Origin: Berberis thunbergii
Lineage: Eukaryota; Streptophyta; Magnoliopsida; Ranunculales; Berberidaceae
Reading direction: 5' to 3'
Assembly (NCBI GenBank): GCA_003290165.1
Contig: QNQO01000450.1
Span: 1 to 64,000, forward strand
Length of the DNA stretch: 64,000 bases
The notes beneath the pieces are model-generated. The model was not told the origin of the DNA. It saw only the letters and a list, made by a program, of their open reading frames with translations, and ran no database searches. Positions within the stretch are counted from its first letter, which is position 1, and each line of letters opens with the position of its first letter. Made by a program: the position numbers and the translations under genes. Of the stretch, positions 10,317-21,547 are shown piece by piece.

Positions 10317-11745
10317 CAGGCCCTATAGCCAAGAGATTTGTAAGCCAAGTAGCCACATTGTGGAAAATAAAGTTGGTCTGGAAAGAGAGCATACTGTTTT
10401 TCACTAGGTCAGGGAAGCCTTTAATGCTTGTCTATGACTTGGTCATTTCAATGGGCTGATCCTAAGTATGATGGAATCAAAACTGTTTTACTATAAAGAT
10501 GTCCAATTTTGCACTCAAAGGAACCATGTGGGCTGCATATCTGAATTTGTTTAAATGTGGTGACAAAATATTTATACCCAACGCAACCACTATGGTGGCA
10601 TCCTTGGATTCATCTAACTATTCAAACCCTGCTTTTTGAGGTCTAATTTTAGACATTGCTTGACATCATGGTTCGTTGTTTAGGATCATTTACGACCTGC
10701 TGGTTGAAACTTACATTAGCTTGGTAATGGAAGTTTCATGCTTGGCATGCCATTCAGTTGTGTTGTTAGGCTGAATTCATGCACAATGGTTATATGCTTA
10801 AACAGGTCTACTTTATACTCAAAGTCACCCAACTTACAGAGTTACAGTGGGATGTTGACGGGCCGGGTTCGACCTCAGAACGTTCAGTTCTGGTTTGATA
10901 CTTTAGGGGGTCCAATAAGGGTACAACTGATAGATCCTATCCGAAAACTCATTGGACCTGTTCTGCACCTTCCTTATTTCGATCCATAAGGACCCAATCT
11001 GATAACGTGTGTCTGTGCAATTTTTATATGTTGACACAACGATGATGAAAATTTTAAATCATGAAAAATAAATATAATTATACTAGTACTTAATTAATTT
11101 GAAATGTGTTTTGAATAGACTTCATCCAAAACCTGATATAATATGAAATTGTTGAATCCTTAACCCATTGATGAAACTAACTATGTAGTTTAATGTTCTA
11201 ATATAATCTGAGACATAAATAAGAAGAAACAAGCAAGAAGAACACATTTGATCACATCGTGTTTGATATTAAATAACTGAAGTTTGAAAGTTATGGTTTA
11301 GAAGTAGAGATGTCTATTCTTGTACTATCATAGATAAAACACTGATTGCTTCCGCAAACTTGGTGAGAACCAATCAAATCTCTCATCAGTTTTTTGTGCT
11401 TTTCGAAATCCAATGGTTTCTTCCTTCTTGGCACATTGCAACTGTTAAAGTACTTTTAGCAGTCATTAAAAGACCTTGAGTTTTGGTACTAGCTGGTCTA
11501 CTCTTCTGCGAGTTTTATCTTCTCTTATTATTTCATCCTTTAAGGGAGTGTACTTCAAGTCTTTGCTAATTGGGATAAAAAAATGTCTTTGCTAATTGGA
11601 ATATGTTGGTATTGTGGCCTTAACGCTTTTAAGGCTACCTTGCCCTGTAATCAAATTTTATTGGTTTTAATAAATTGTACTGTTGAATAAAAATAAGAAA
11701 TTATAGCAATTATAATTTACTTGTGCTTTTATCATTATAGCCCCC

Positions 11746-12005
11746 TCAAATCTTGAATGAGTTTTTCTGTGTTTTCACTCTGGTAACCATGTGTAGACTA
11801 AAATTCTGTGGTAAATGGGTCCCCTTTTGTTTGATCGGTTGAGTCGCGGCCAAGAGCCAATTTTCAAAGTTCATAGCTAAATTATGCATTCCAAAACCTC
11901 AGCAAGAAGTCATTTGCTGTACAACATCTCTCATAGACACATCTTCTGAGATCTTTGCTACATCAATATATGGATAGCTAACAGGATTTTTTTTATGAAG
12001 TAACA
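11746..12005 (-). pseudogene. Unrecognised coding-like exon, minus strand
   Basis: One minus-strand frame reads well for about 75 codons apart from a single TGA at 11899-11901. Before it are residues such as VSYPYIDVAKISEDVSM and RDVVQQMTSC; after it GFGMHNLAMNFENWLL, then a stop at 11746-11748. The mixed residue composition looks like protein rather than random AT-rich DNA, but the family is not recognised. It may be the terminal exon of a host gene whose other parts lie at 12240-12467 and 23640-23871, on either side of the gypsy insertion. Confidence 0.35.
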
Positions 12006-12239
12006 CTTTCAGTGCCTAACAATAACAAAGGGAACATGATGATCCTGAGCTCATGCAAACACCCTTTGCTTTGTGTTTTCAAGCCAGTGTCTAATTATTT
12101 TAGGAGATCTCTACAACACTCTTTGCTTGGTGTGGTACAGCAGGTATTAGTTTTATAATTGAACCCTAGCACAACAAAATGTTCATCTCATCCTTGCTTT
12201 TAATTTTCTGGTGAAGCATTTTTTTTGTATTAAACACCA

Positions 12240-12467
12240 TTAGCTTGGGTTTGTCCACCCAACACTTATCTTGAACCCAATCACACTACATTCAATCAAT
12301 TCCATATCTTGCTTCCTACAGGGTACCTTCCATATCCTAGATCCCCTGCATATAGAAGACTTAGATGAGGTCAGATGCACAATACTAGTTATTTCTTCAT
12401 TTAGATCATTATTGATGCAGTTCAGCAGATTTCCGTCTTCACAATCACAAATCATTTTCCTGTAAAA
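12240..12467 (-). pseudogene. Unrecognised coding-like exon next to the gypsy insertion
   Basis: On the minus strand a good splice acceptor (TTTGCATTTCAG, ending at 12468) opens a frame of about 75 codons that includes MICDCEDGNLLNCINNDLNE and SRIWKVPCRKQDMELIE. The family is not recognised. Only about 120 bases separate it from the edge of the 11-kb retrotransposon. See 11746-12005 and 23640-23871 for possible sister exons. Confidence 0.35.
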
Positions 12468-12590
12468 CTGAAATGCAAATTTTAAAATACTAATTTGAAG
12501 TTTGAACAAACTGAATATGAATTTGGTTGTGGCCATTATGCTCTAAAGTTTGGAACATTGAATCTTGACTCATTTTTTTCATACGGTAAT

Positions 12591-13262
12591 TGATGTAGTC
12601 GATTTTCGCTCACTGTTTTGACTTTGACCTACAAACCTGTTGACCTGTACAAGGAACTCACGTGAGTCACAGACCACCATTGCGGTGGTCAATGATACTC
12701 CAATGCTAAAGTTAGAATGAGATCCGAGGAAGATGTAATGCTGTAAATAAGGAATTTGTAGCGTACATTAGCTTACCAACTTCATGTCTTATTTATAGTG
12801 TTGGTGCCCTAATTCGACCAGGCCATTGATGATGTAGTTTAGGGAAGAAGATCTTCGTGGAGATCCTTATCTAATTAGGAGTTGTGCTGTGAATGAAAGT
12901 TTTCCTGTTAGCCTTGTCCTTTCTAGATACGCATGAGATAGTTTCCCAAACCGAGAGTAGTCCATAGATAGAAGTCTCCATGTGTGACATATACTCTGAT
13001 ATTTGCTTCTTAGTTGTCTTGCCTGTCTGAAGTTGATCTTCGAAATACTTGCCTTAGCAGGACTTATGAGTATTGAGGATATATGTGAGATGTGTGGGCT
13101 TAGCAGGTTGTAATAGTGTCAGTTCGTCTGGCGGACTGCATTGTGTGAGCTTGGAGGTGCTTGGGCCAGATCAGTGTCGGGCTGGCGCTTGGGCCTACTA
13201 TTTCTCGAGATCATCATGACCCGTGTACGGTGTAAAAGAGAGACCATTTTGGTGTATCATCA
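12591..13262 (-). repeat. 3' LTR of the gypsy element
   Basis: 672 bases, matching 22887-23569 and, in reverse orientation, 61742-62387. On the plus strand it begins TGATGTAGTCGATTTTCGC and ends GTATCATCA. Shared blocks include TCGACCAGGCCAT, GTAGTTTAGGGAAG and CTCGAGATCATCATGAC. The two LTRs differ by many substitutions and small indels, so the insertion is not recent. Confidence 0.88.
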
Positions 13263-13524
13263 ACTATTCCCACGAGTTAGTGGGCCATCACCTTGGTCCA
13301 CTAAGTCACTTCTTGAAAAGATATGCTGCTCATGATGATCGAGTCTGAATTGTTACTTGAGCCGCACACTTCATTAATTAAGTGTGCGTCGGTTTAGTGG
13401 AGAAGAAACGGGAAACCAATCTCTATTTAGATCCTCATTTCTACAGAGATTGACTCTTCAATTTTCCCGCTTTTAGAGATTTTGCTCTGTTCATCTCTTG
13501 ATTGAAAGCTTGTTCATCTTTGTC

Positions 13525-16011
13525 ATGGCTCACCAACATCATCTTGATGACGAACTTTGGCCAAGGGCCTCGAGTTTTTTGAAGATAAGTCGATTTTTGA
13601 GTCGGGCCTTGGTGAAATTCGAAAGACACTCGGGGTCCCTTAGGATCTGCCATTGTATGCTCTAAAGGATGATCAGATGCCCATGTTCCCTCTGGAAGGG
13701 TTCATTTGTTTGCACCGCGTAATACTTCAGACTGGAGTCAATTTTCCTGTTCTTGACGAGATTTGGGGTTCTTGGATTTTCTTGGAATCCCTCCTGCCTA
13801 GTTGGTACCCAATGGGTACAGGATTATCTTTCTCATTCTGATCAGAGCGAAAGATGCTGGCATTCGCGTGACTCCGTGGGTGATTCAGTTGTTGACTTTT
13901 CCCCGGTTGAATGATCATGTCGTCTGTAAGATGACGTCGTTGGCCTGTTTTGGGAAGTTGCTAGATGACTTCAAGTTCTGGCAGAAATATTGTTTCTTGG
14001 CTCCTTCAGACTCGAAGTACTTCAAGTTTAGGGGTCGTCTGCTCGAGTGGGAATCCAGGCCGCTTCGTGAGTATAACTTCATCTTTTGACTCTATTGCAC
14101 CGATTACATGCTGATCATTTCATATATTCTTCGCAGTGAGGTTGCCTACTACTCTTTCCCCAGAGGAGTAAGACGCTATGAAAACATTCCGTGACTTGCT
14201 AAAAAAGAGTGTGGAGGAAGTCATATGTTCTGCTAACTTCAGCTGTAGTGGTTTGTGGGCCAACTGGCATGTGGCCGCCACTCTGTATCGAACGCTGAAG
14301 GTTAAGTCTGAAGGTGAGGCCCCTTCCAAAAAGAGGAAAGCTTTCAAAGTTAAGGCTCCTACTTCGTCTGACGCGGAGATGATTTTTGAGACGCCTCCTT
14401 TATAAGTTCGAAGAGGTCCCGCACTAGGATTGAGCCGACTCCCAAACGGTATGCTCCGGTGAGGGAGGAGCGTGAATCTGGTTAGCCTGCCAGGGCGAAG
14501 GCTGAAATATCCGGCTGGGAGAGGGACCATTTGCAATTAGCAGGGGTTGAAGACACGTTGAATCTGAGTACTCAACGAGCTGAAGCCTTGAGCGAGAAGC
14601 TGATGTTGGCTGTTGTGGCGGCTTCTACTGGTGCTGACCACTCTAGGACCGTTCGTTGGAGATTTCTGATGACCTGAGGTCCCAGAGTCCAATCGCTCCA
14701 CCGAAAGATCATTCGATAGTGGTCGCAGTGAAGTGGGTCATCTTTCTTGTAGTCTGCATTGTTCCCCATCTCGTTTCAGACCACATATCAGAATTACGGA
14801 GGGTCTGTTGGACAATTCGCTTCCATTTCTTCCTTCGGGTTCCGCTGAGTCGTCTCGCAACAAAGGGTCGGTTGCTGATGACAAGGAAAATAGTTGTCGA
14901 ATAAGACCTGGGTGTAGTGGCGACTACGAAGAGTGGTGTCGGCGTAATTCTGCGTCCGAGAGAGTTCCATTTAGATGCGCGAATAAGTTCGTTTGCTCCG
15001 GACGTAGTGAAGATGAGCAATGAGGCTTGGCACCAGGTAGTTGATGTGGACTATGCTTCAATGAAGCATATAAGCAGACACCACAACTGGCTAATGGACT
15101 ACGCTCCAAAGCCCGAGGAGGATACGCTGGAAGGACGTATGGATAAGGGTTTGAAGTACCTTATGCTAGGGATGTCTCATTTGAGCTAGGTATTCGTTGC
15201 TGGGACGAAGGTTGAGGCGGCTCGTAATAGGGTGTACACCATGGAACGTGTCTTATTGAATATGCAGAAGCTGTATTCTTATGCGCTTTTTGAAATTGAG
15301 CTGCTGAGGAAACGGATTGAAGAAAGGAGGCTGGAACAGTCAGCTGTTGTTGCTGAGACTTAGACGGTTCACCTGAGTCTAACTTGGCAGAGGCGGTGTT
15401 CGCAAGGGAAAAATTCAAGCGAGAATTGGATTTGGTCTGCCATGATCTAGGGGTTGCGCAGGAAGCTGTGGCTAAGACGCGTTCTAAGTTACAGTCTTTT
15501 GCTGAGGAGAAAGCCATGAAGGAGATTGACTGGGCTGCCCAGAGGCAACAGTTAGAGGTCGGCGTGGAATTCAATGCTCGAGTAGCGAGGAAGGCTGAAG
15601 AGAAGCTTCAACTGGAGCAAAATGAGCTCAGTGCTATAAAGAGTAGTCTAGTTATGGAGCAGTCTCAGGTTGATGCACTGACAGACAAGCTGGAGCTATT
15701 GGATTGTGAGTTTTCTGAAGCGAAGGCGCGTGAGGAAGAGCTTCTCAAGGTGCGGGGAAAGTGTGAATTCTGCTGGGTTGTGCATGGGCGATTAGAGCTG
15801 TTGGCGCTTATTAAGGAAGAACATCCGGAGTGGGACCTTGCGTACTATAAGAAGATGTCATACGCAGACTTAGCAGTGGTCTCTACATCGTCAGAAAGAA
15901 GAGGGCGATCCAAATGATGCTCAGGCTGAGGTGCATGCAGACGCAACTTCTGCTCCTTCATCCGCTAAGCTTAGTTCTCATGTTTCTGTACCTTTTCCTG
16001 ATGAGGATTAG
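13525..16011 (+). pseudogene. Antisense extra ORF of the gypsy element (putative gypsy-type transposon protein)
   Basis: This runs opposite to gag-protease, close to the 3' LTR. It starts MAHQHHLDDELWPR at 13525, changes frame near 13580, has a TAG near 13640, then reads FPLEGFICLHRVILQTGVNF, later frame-broken, with a Lys-rich segment (KKRKAFKVKAPTSSD) around 14330 and a long heptad-like coiled coil (15384-15760). It ends at 16011. The FPLxxF...LHxV...GVNFP pattern resembles the plant domain called putative gypsy-type transposon (Pfam PF04195, from memory), known from antisense extra ORFs of Tat-lineage elements such as Grande. Several frame breaks show it is decayed. Its role in such elements is unknown. 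Confidence 0.72.
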
Positions 16012-16082
16012 ACTTTGTGCACTTGTACTTTTTTTGTTCCAACTGTTAATGAAAACATGTTTATTTTGAGTACACTTTATGC

Positions 16083-17072
16083 TAGGGCTGAGCAAGTACG
16101 GGTAGCCGGCCCAAAAGCTAAAAACCAAAAATCGGCCCTAAAAATTCGGGCTCGGGTTTATGAGAACCGAAACCGGACCGAGTTGACCGGGTAATTGAAG
16201 TCCCGGTTAACCGATTCACGGGCCGGTCTCGGTCCTAAGAGCAAAAAAATGCTTCTACAGTATAAATAAAAAATAAAAAATAAAAAAATAAAAAATAAAA
16301 AATAAAAAAATATACTGGAACCATACAACAAAATTAAAAAAATTACAAAAAAAATTATATCAAAAAATTATAGCATACAACAAAAATTATATCAAAAAAT
16401 AACAAAAAAAAAATACAACAAATTACAAGATCTGATCTGATCAAGATCTGAACTGATCTGAACATATCTGATCAAGATCTGAGATCATATCTGATCTAGG
16501 GAAAGGCGGGGAAGGGAGGGGAGAGGGAGGCGGCTCGGCCTCCGCCTTCGCTGAGAGTATGGCTGGGAGTAGGCCTCCGCCTTCGCTGAGAGAGGGAGCC
16601 GGTCGATCTCCGCCTTCGCTGAGAGAGGGAGGTGGTCGATCTCTGCCTCCGCTGTGAGAAGAGAAGAAGCGTCTGCGGCTTCGCCTCCGCTGTGAGAAGG
16701 GAGGGGAGAGGGAGGCAGCATCAGACCGGCCTCCGCCTCCGCTGTGAGAAGAGCGGGGAGGGGGAGAGGGAAGCGACCTCAGATCTCCGCGGCTTCGCTG
16801 TGAGAAGAGAGGAGCGTCCTCGCTGGTTTCCTTGTTAGAAATTTTTCGAAGTTGAGGGAGTTTGAGGGGAGAGAGAATTACTTAAGTGAAGGAGTCGGGC
16901 CGGTTACTGGACGGGCTTCAGAAATGGAAACCGAGGCCCGGACCAGAAACTTCGGGCCGGGCCGGGCTTTTACAACCGATATTTTTTTAATTAATTAAAA
17001 TAGATCCCAACCGACCCGATCGGTCCGGTTGTCGGTTCGGTCCGGGTTTTCGGTCTTAAATGCCCACCCCTA
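16083..17072. mobile_element. hAT-type non-autonomous element 1
   Basis: 990 bases flanked by a perfect 8-bp target duplication CTTTATGC (16075-16082 and 17073-17080). The ends are TAGGGCTGAGCA and, read inward from the right, TAGGGGTGGGCA. Eight-base duplications and TAGGGGTGGGCA-type ends are typical of plant hAT elements. Subterminal DNA is full of CCGG/CGGGCC/ACCGA motifs. The interior holds A-rich DNA (16260-16420) and GC-rich tandem repeats. No transposase is present. It shares both ends with the element at 50255-51547. Confidence 0.9.
16500..16810. repeat. GC-rich minisatellite inside hAT element 1
   Basis: Tandem units of roughly 45-50 bases built on CTCCGCCTTCGCTGAGAG and CCTCCGCTGTGAGAAG. 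They give open frames on both strands through composition only; no gene is called. Confidence 0.8.
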
Positions 17073-17619
17073 CTTTATGCCCATATTGTGTTTGGTCTCC
17101 CCCTCTCGTGCGTCCCATTCTGTCTTGTCGTTTTACTTTGACGCAAGTCTGGTTAGGTCAACTAGAAGCCAAATGGTTTATCTGCTGTTGAGAGTTTGAC
17201 CATTTATGTCGCGGATGATTCTGACTTGCTATTTTGTAAGGTCACAGAGTCATTATCGCTCAGTTACACCCAATAGAGGGTGTTCCTCGGATGATTTAGC
17301 AGTGGGTTACGTTTCCCAGGCTGTATCTCACCCTTAAAGCAAGCCGTTGAGGGCTTAATTTGAGTATCTGACTGTCGGTTTTGATTGCTGGCATGAGTGA
17401 ACTGTGGCAGTTAAACATAGGCCTTGTCTCATAGCTAGAGCGCTTGTCCTGAGTCAAATTCCGTGAACTCGGGCTGACATTCCACGTAGCATTCATTCCG
17501 CGTATCAGCGGGTTGATTTTTAAGTTGGCGTGAGTGACCATTGCTGATAATGGAATGACAGCCTGTGCGAGCGTGACACTGCCTGAACTGTGATTTATTT
17601 CGATGATCGTTGTATTGAA

Positions 17620-18290
17620 AATGAGCGGTGGTTGCGTGGCGAGCCGTTAACATTAGTTGGGGCTGGTTGGGCTCCCACCTTTCTAACCATCGATGCCCGT
17701 ATGGAACGGGTTACAGTTTTGGGATGTGAGAATTCGGCGATCATGGTCTGTACGTTGAAGAGCGATGGTCCTGTGGCAAGCCGTCAGAATCACTTCGGGA
17801 CTGATTAGGTTCCCACCTTCCAAATCATCTACACCCGTGTGCATCGAGCTACAAATTTGGGGGCTTTCGGCAACCATGGTCTATAAAAGAGTAATGATCC
17901 CGTGACAAGTCATTGGAATCAGTTCAGGACTGACTAGGCTCCAACCATTCAAACCATCTACACCCGCACGAAGCGAGCTACAAGTCTGGAGTTGGTCATT
18001 CGGCGACCATGGTCTGTAGAAGAGCAGTAGTCCCGTGGCGAACCGTCGTCATCATTCAGAACTGACTAGGCTCACACCTTTCAAACCGTCTACACCCACG
18101 TAGTAGGGGCTACAGGTCTGGGCTTTGATCAGAAGCTGTCGTTGTCCGTCGTCACCAGCTAGGCTTACTTGACCAGGTTCGGCGATCGTTGTCCGTGAAG
18201 GGGGCAACGGTCCCTGGCGAGTCGTCGTCACCAAGCGTAATAACGATGATTAGACTCCCACTTCCTAAACCATTGACATTCGCATTGGGC
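17620..18290. repeat. Tandem repeats of the gypsy element, unit about 130-138 bp
   Basis: Four diverged units, marked by CCCACCTTTC followed by ACCATC and ACACCCG near 17671, 17809, 17938 and 18070, with a fifth, weaker one at about 18253. Each also has a block such as GGCGACCATGGTCTGTA and a CCCGTGGC segment. Such arrays are common in the non-coding part of Tat-lineage elements. Confidence 0.8.
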
Positions 18291-18959
18291 GGACTAGGTG
18301 TTGGGATGAACCGAAAGTCATCGTCATTAGCGAAAATTGACTAAGTTTGCATGGTTAGGTTGGGGTTTCGCTTGTTACGAGTAGGGGTGGGCACGGTCCG
18401 GATCGATTCCAAAATTTGAGGAACCTAACTCGGACCGTTTAAATTTAACGGATCCGGTCCGGTCCGGATTTCCTTATTTTGAACATCGGGACCGAACCTA
18501 ACTCGAACCGTTTGGAACGGTCCAGTTCCTACGGTTCCAAAATGAAAATATTGCCACGCATCTCGAGATAAATGATTCTACTGTCAATGCAAATATTGCC
18601 ACGTTACGCGCAAAGCAGAACCAGTTATTAACATTACTTTCTGGAAAGTTCATGATGTTTGATGATGATCCAGTCGGGGTAACATGTTTATGACCTGAAA
18701 TATGCCAATTTACCAAATAATCCATGACCCTGCAACACAAAAGAAACCCTTCTTTCTACTTAAAGAGATTTTTAGAGGTGCTTACATATCTCATAAATCA
18801 GTAAATCCTGACCGTCCGAAAGATCATTAACAACACACCCATAAATAGAAACTAAATCTAATCCATGGGTCAAATCTACTAACTATACCTCGAACCAGCT
18901 ATTATGTAAACCACCACCACCACCTACCAACCAAAAACCTACACCAGATCAGACGCTCC

Positions 18960-19548
18960 TCAAGCCTCCACGTCAGCAGCGACCTTGTTTCCAGAGCAGA
19001 TCGGCCACACGTAGCCGTAGGGATCCTTCACCTGAGCAACACGAGCACCACAACAAGCAGTATCACCTTCAGCGATCTCACCTCCGTCTAAAACTGTACC
19101 ACCAGCTTTAACGGCCTTTGCAACGGCAGCTTCAACGTCGTTAGTCTCCGAGCAGAGAGTGCACCCGCTTCCAATAGAAGAAGTATCCGCAGTGTGATCA
19201 GAGACGATGAAGAGGGAGGACATATAAAATATCTAACATATACAGGTAAAACCCCAAGCATTCAAACCTATAAACCATACAAATATCTAACATATAAAAT
19301 TTTGAGGCAGAAAAGACCATACCTTTGAAACATTGGCCCTTCCAGGGTGCAAAACATCGATAACCTGTGCGACAAATAGAACCCATCAAAATTAACACAG
19401 ATTACAAAATGGGTACACAATATTTACATCAAAGGTGACAAATTTGAACAAAAGTAAATAAAAACTTACGAATTGCCTCCTGGAGAGAAGCCTGTTAGTC
19501 ATGAACTTCCTAGTCCTGATAATCACCGCCTTGTTGTCCACCATGATT
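18960..19548 (-). CDS. Chimeric RPS24::VOC transcript in the Pack-hAT (predicted)
   Basis: Exon A (19548-19470; ATG at 19544) encodes MVDNKAVIIRTRKFMTNRLL then SRRQF; exon B (19364-19323) encodes VIDVLHPGRANVSK. These are the N-terminal 39 residues of the 40S subunit protein eS24, with clean GT-AG borders. RPS24 intron sequence continues to about 19221 and then joins codons of a VOC (glyoxalase/dioxygenase) family protein that include TNDVEAAVAKAVKAGGTV and VKDPYGYVWPICS, ending at 18960. An acceptor TTAG at 19233-19236 opens exon C at 19232 in phase 0, so the parts join in frame to give about 129 residues. The ribosomal core is truncated and the VOC half lacks its N-terminal repeat, so normal activity of either is unlikely. 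It could equally be a silent pseudogene; transcription is not shown. Confidence 0.7.
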
Positions 19549-19775
19549 CTGAGAAAACAAGTTCTCCAATCAACAAACCAACCAAAGGGTCTATAGATAC
19601 ACAACAACTAAGCAACCCCTTTGTGTAAAACAATCAAACAAAACGAAGCGTGTTTGATTCAAGATTGAAACCTAAAATTGGGTTCTTGAAGAGTAAACAA
19701 CGGGAGATCTGGAATAGAGAGGTGAAGATGAACCCTAAATGTGAAATCAAAAGAGGGAGTTTGGGTAAAACTTAC

Positions 19776-19880
19776 TCTGATTGGTCTGCTACGCCACCAC
19801 CGTCTCCTCTTCTCCTCCTTGAGAGTGTGAGCTTCGCAAGAGCGGGAGAGAGAGGCTTTTTAGGGTTTTGGTATGAAGTG
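19776..19880 (-). promoter_or_regulatory. Captured RPS24 leader and telo-box
   Basis: On the minus strand AAACCCTAA (19868-19860), a telo-box common in promoters of plant ribosomal protein genes, lies just before a pyrimidine-rich leader (CCTCTCTCTCCCGCTCTTGC). A donor site AGTAAG ends this leader at 19776, and the matching acceptor TTCTCAG sits four bases before the ATG, so a 5' UTR intron is predicted. Confidence 0.6.
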
Positions 19881-20147
19881 TGGTTTGTTGTTTAAATACC
19901 AGTGGCTGGTTAGGGTCATATGAAGTGTAGTTTGTTGAGTTACGGTTTGTGATTTGAAACGGGTCCAACCCGGACCGTTTCTGTTTAAAAAATAGGAACC
20001 GGGACCGGACCGTTTTATAATGGACCCGGACCGATCCGAACTGTATCTAAAAACACAAAATTAAAATTCAGACCGTTTAGAGCAAAACGGTCCGGTTCGG
20101 TTTGAACCCGCGGATCCTTGACCCGTTTGCCCACCCCTAGTTACGAG

Positions 20148-21278
20148 CGTGCGAGCCTACATCCGTGAGCATAGTGGATCGTGCGGACGAGTTTTGAAGA
20201 AAAATGTGTACCTTAAATCAGCTGGTGATATGTAGGTGTGATTTGTGTGTAAAAAATGACTAGGTTTTCGAATGCTCGTGTCAGGCACGTGGTAGAATAT
20301 TGCTTGAATAGTGGGTTGAGCCTATGGGCTTGTAGAGTGAGAGCTAGGGTTTATCGTATGATCAAGACACTACGTGTACAACGTAGATTGCATGGTAACA
20401 CGCATGCGGTATAAATCGTGAGACGGTTGAGTATCGGTTATTCCTCCCAATTAATGGGGTTGTGTGCAACCTCGTTAACTGGACGAACATGGTCCCGTGC
20501 AGTTTCCTTGGGAACCGTTATCTCCTTATTTCCCATAGGGTATTCAATGCTGACATTTAATGTTGAAGCGCCTGTTTGGTGAACCACTATGTCTATATAA
20601 TGGTGTTTCTTCATCGTTGTAGTAATTATCTTCTGCAGAAAGCACCTCCTGGAATGGGCCATTGACTCCTGGAAGCCCCTTTCATCCCTTCAACGGAAGG
20701 GTGCACTCGATCTGTTTCAACTTGATACTTGTCCCAAGTTTGCCTAGTCGAGTGGATTGAGCGTGTGAGTTGGCTGTAGCCTCGACTGGCGTTTCGCGGG
20801 GCCCTCGGTTGCTGATTTTGTACTACCTCAGACTATATTTGAGGGGTGTGTCCCTAGAAGCATTGAATTGGATGCGCTAATTCATCTTGCTCTTGCTTAT
20901 GCCAATCCTTCATCCTGCTCTTACTCACAAAAAATGTTCGTTGGAGAGTTTGCGAAATCTACTTTCGGTACCTTTGCTGTCTTCATTCGGAGTTAGACCG
21001 TTTAAGCGAGTCTTTGTTGTATGTTGCATCGGATTCATATGCTTGTAACTTGTATTTTTTTGTATCTGCTTCAGGGCGATCGTTGTTACATCTTTACAGT
21101 AATCAATAGAGCGTGTTTACGTAATTCTTGTTTATTTCTCAAATGATTGCAAATCACATAAGCTTTTAAGAACTAAAACTCTACATTGACTATGGAAAGG
21201 AAAATAAACAACTGAAGTAGACTAATTGTTGGCAGAGTGAGGTAGATCTGGCCCTAAAGTGAATTCGCATGTCCCTTC
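20148..21278 (-). other. Non-coding middle of the gypsy element
   Basis: About 1.1 kb between the hAT insertion and the protease frame. No reverse transcriptase or integrase motif was found on either strand; the minus-strand frame at 20662-20438 is short and unrecognised. This is where pol would be expected in an autonomous relative. Confidence 0.6.
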
Positions 21279-21547
21279 CTAGATCGTTGGTACCTTCAGC
21301 GAACTGCCACGCTTTGCTGATGTCGTTGAAGTTACTGAAGAGTGAACCTTGTATGGTAGTTTATTTCGCATCGACTGATTGTCGGGGATTGTACTCCCGT
21401 CTACATTGACCTCTTCGTTTTGCTGGGTTGAAGAACAGATTGTTTTTGTACTGCTTGAATGTCCCCCGTTTCTGAGTTGAGCCACCGCTTTTGGGATCTC
21501 GTCTCCGTGTAAGTGGAGTGACTCGTCCATAGTCACTGGGTTTGGTT

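Larger units (their letters stand above)
8794..11745. other. AT-rich intergenic region
   Basis: About 3 kb without a supported gene. It holds the 3' flank of the F-box gene, a diverged direct repeat (9076-9304 and 10085-10316), and a short inverted pair, GGAGTGGGGCAC near 9400 and GTGCCCCACTCC near 10020, that could mark the ends of an inserted element. Frames at 9883-10110 and 10738-10989 show no recognisable domain. Confidence 0.6.
18382..20139 (-). mobile_element. Pack-type hAT element 2 carrying host gene fragments
   Basis: 1758 bases flanked by a perfect 8-bp duplication GTTACGAG (18374-18381 and 20140-20147). Both ends read TAGGGGTGGGCA inward, followed by GGTCCGG/CGGGTC-rich subterminal DNA. 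Inside, on the minus strand, is a promoter/leader-like segment and two exons of cytosolic ribosomal protein RPS24 joined to an exon of a VOC/glyoxalase-like gene. No transposase is present. Capture of pieces of at least two unlinked genes by a terminal-inverted-repeat element is the definition of a Pack element. The span 18400-18950 includes a probable 3' UTR of the VOC gene and sequence of unknown origin. Confidence 0.88.

Noticed and set aside
10738..10989. 83-codon frame with Arg/Pro-rich end
   Set aside because: No domain, no splice context and no repeat support; likely chance.
16485..16838. Open frames on both strands in GC-rich DNA
   Set aside because: The sequence is a minisatellite of 45-50 bp units inside a hAT element; the peptides just repeat the unit.
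17620..18290. Regularly spaced repeats that might be read as a CRISPR array
   Set aside because: Units are about 130 bases, diverged, lack short identical repeats with unique spacers, and lie in a plant retrotransposon.
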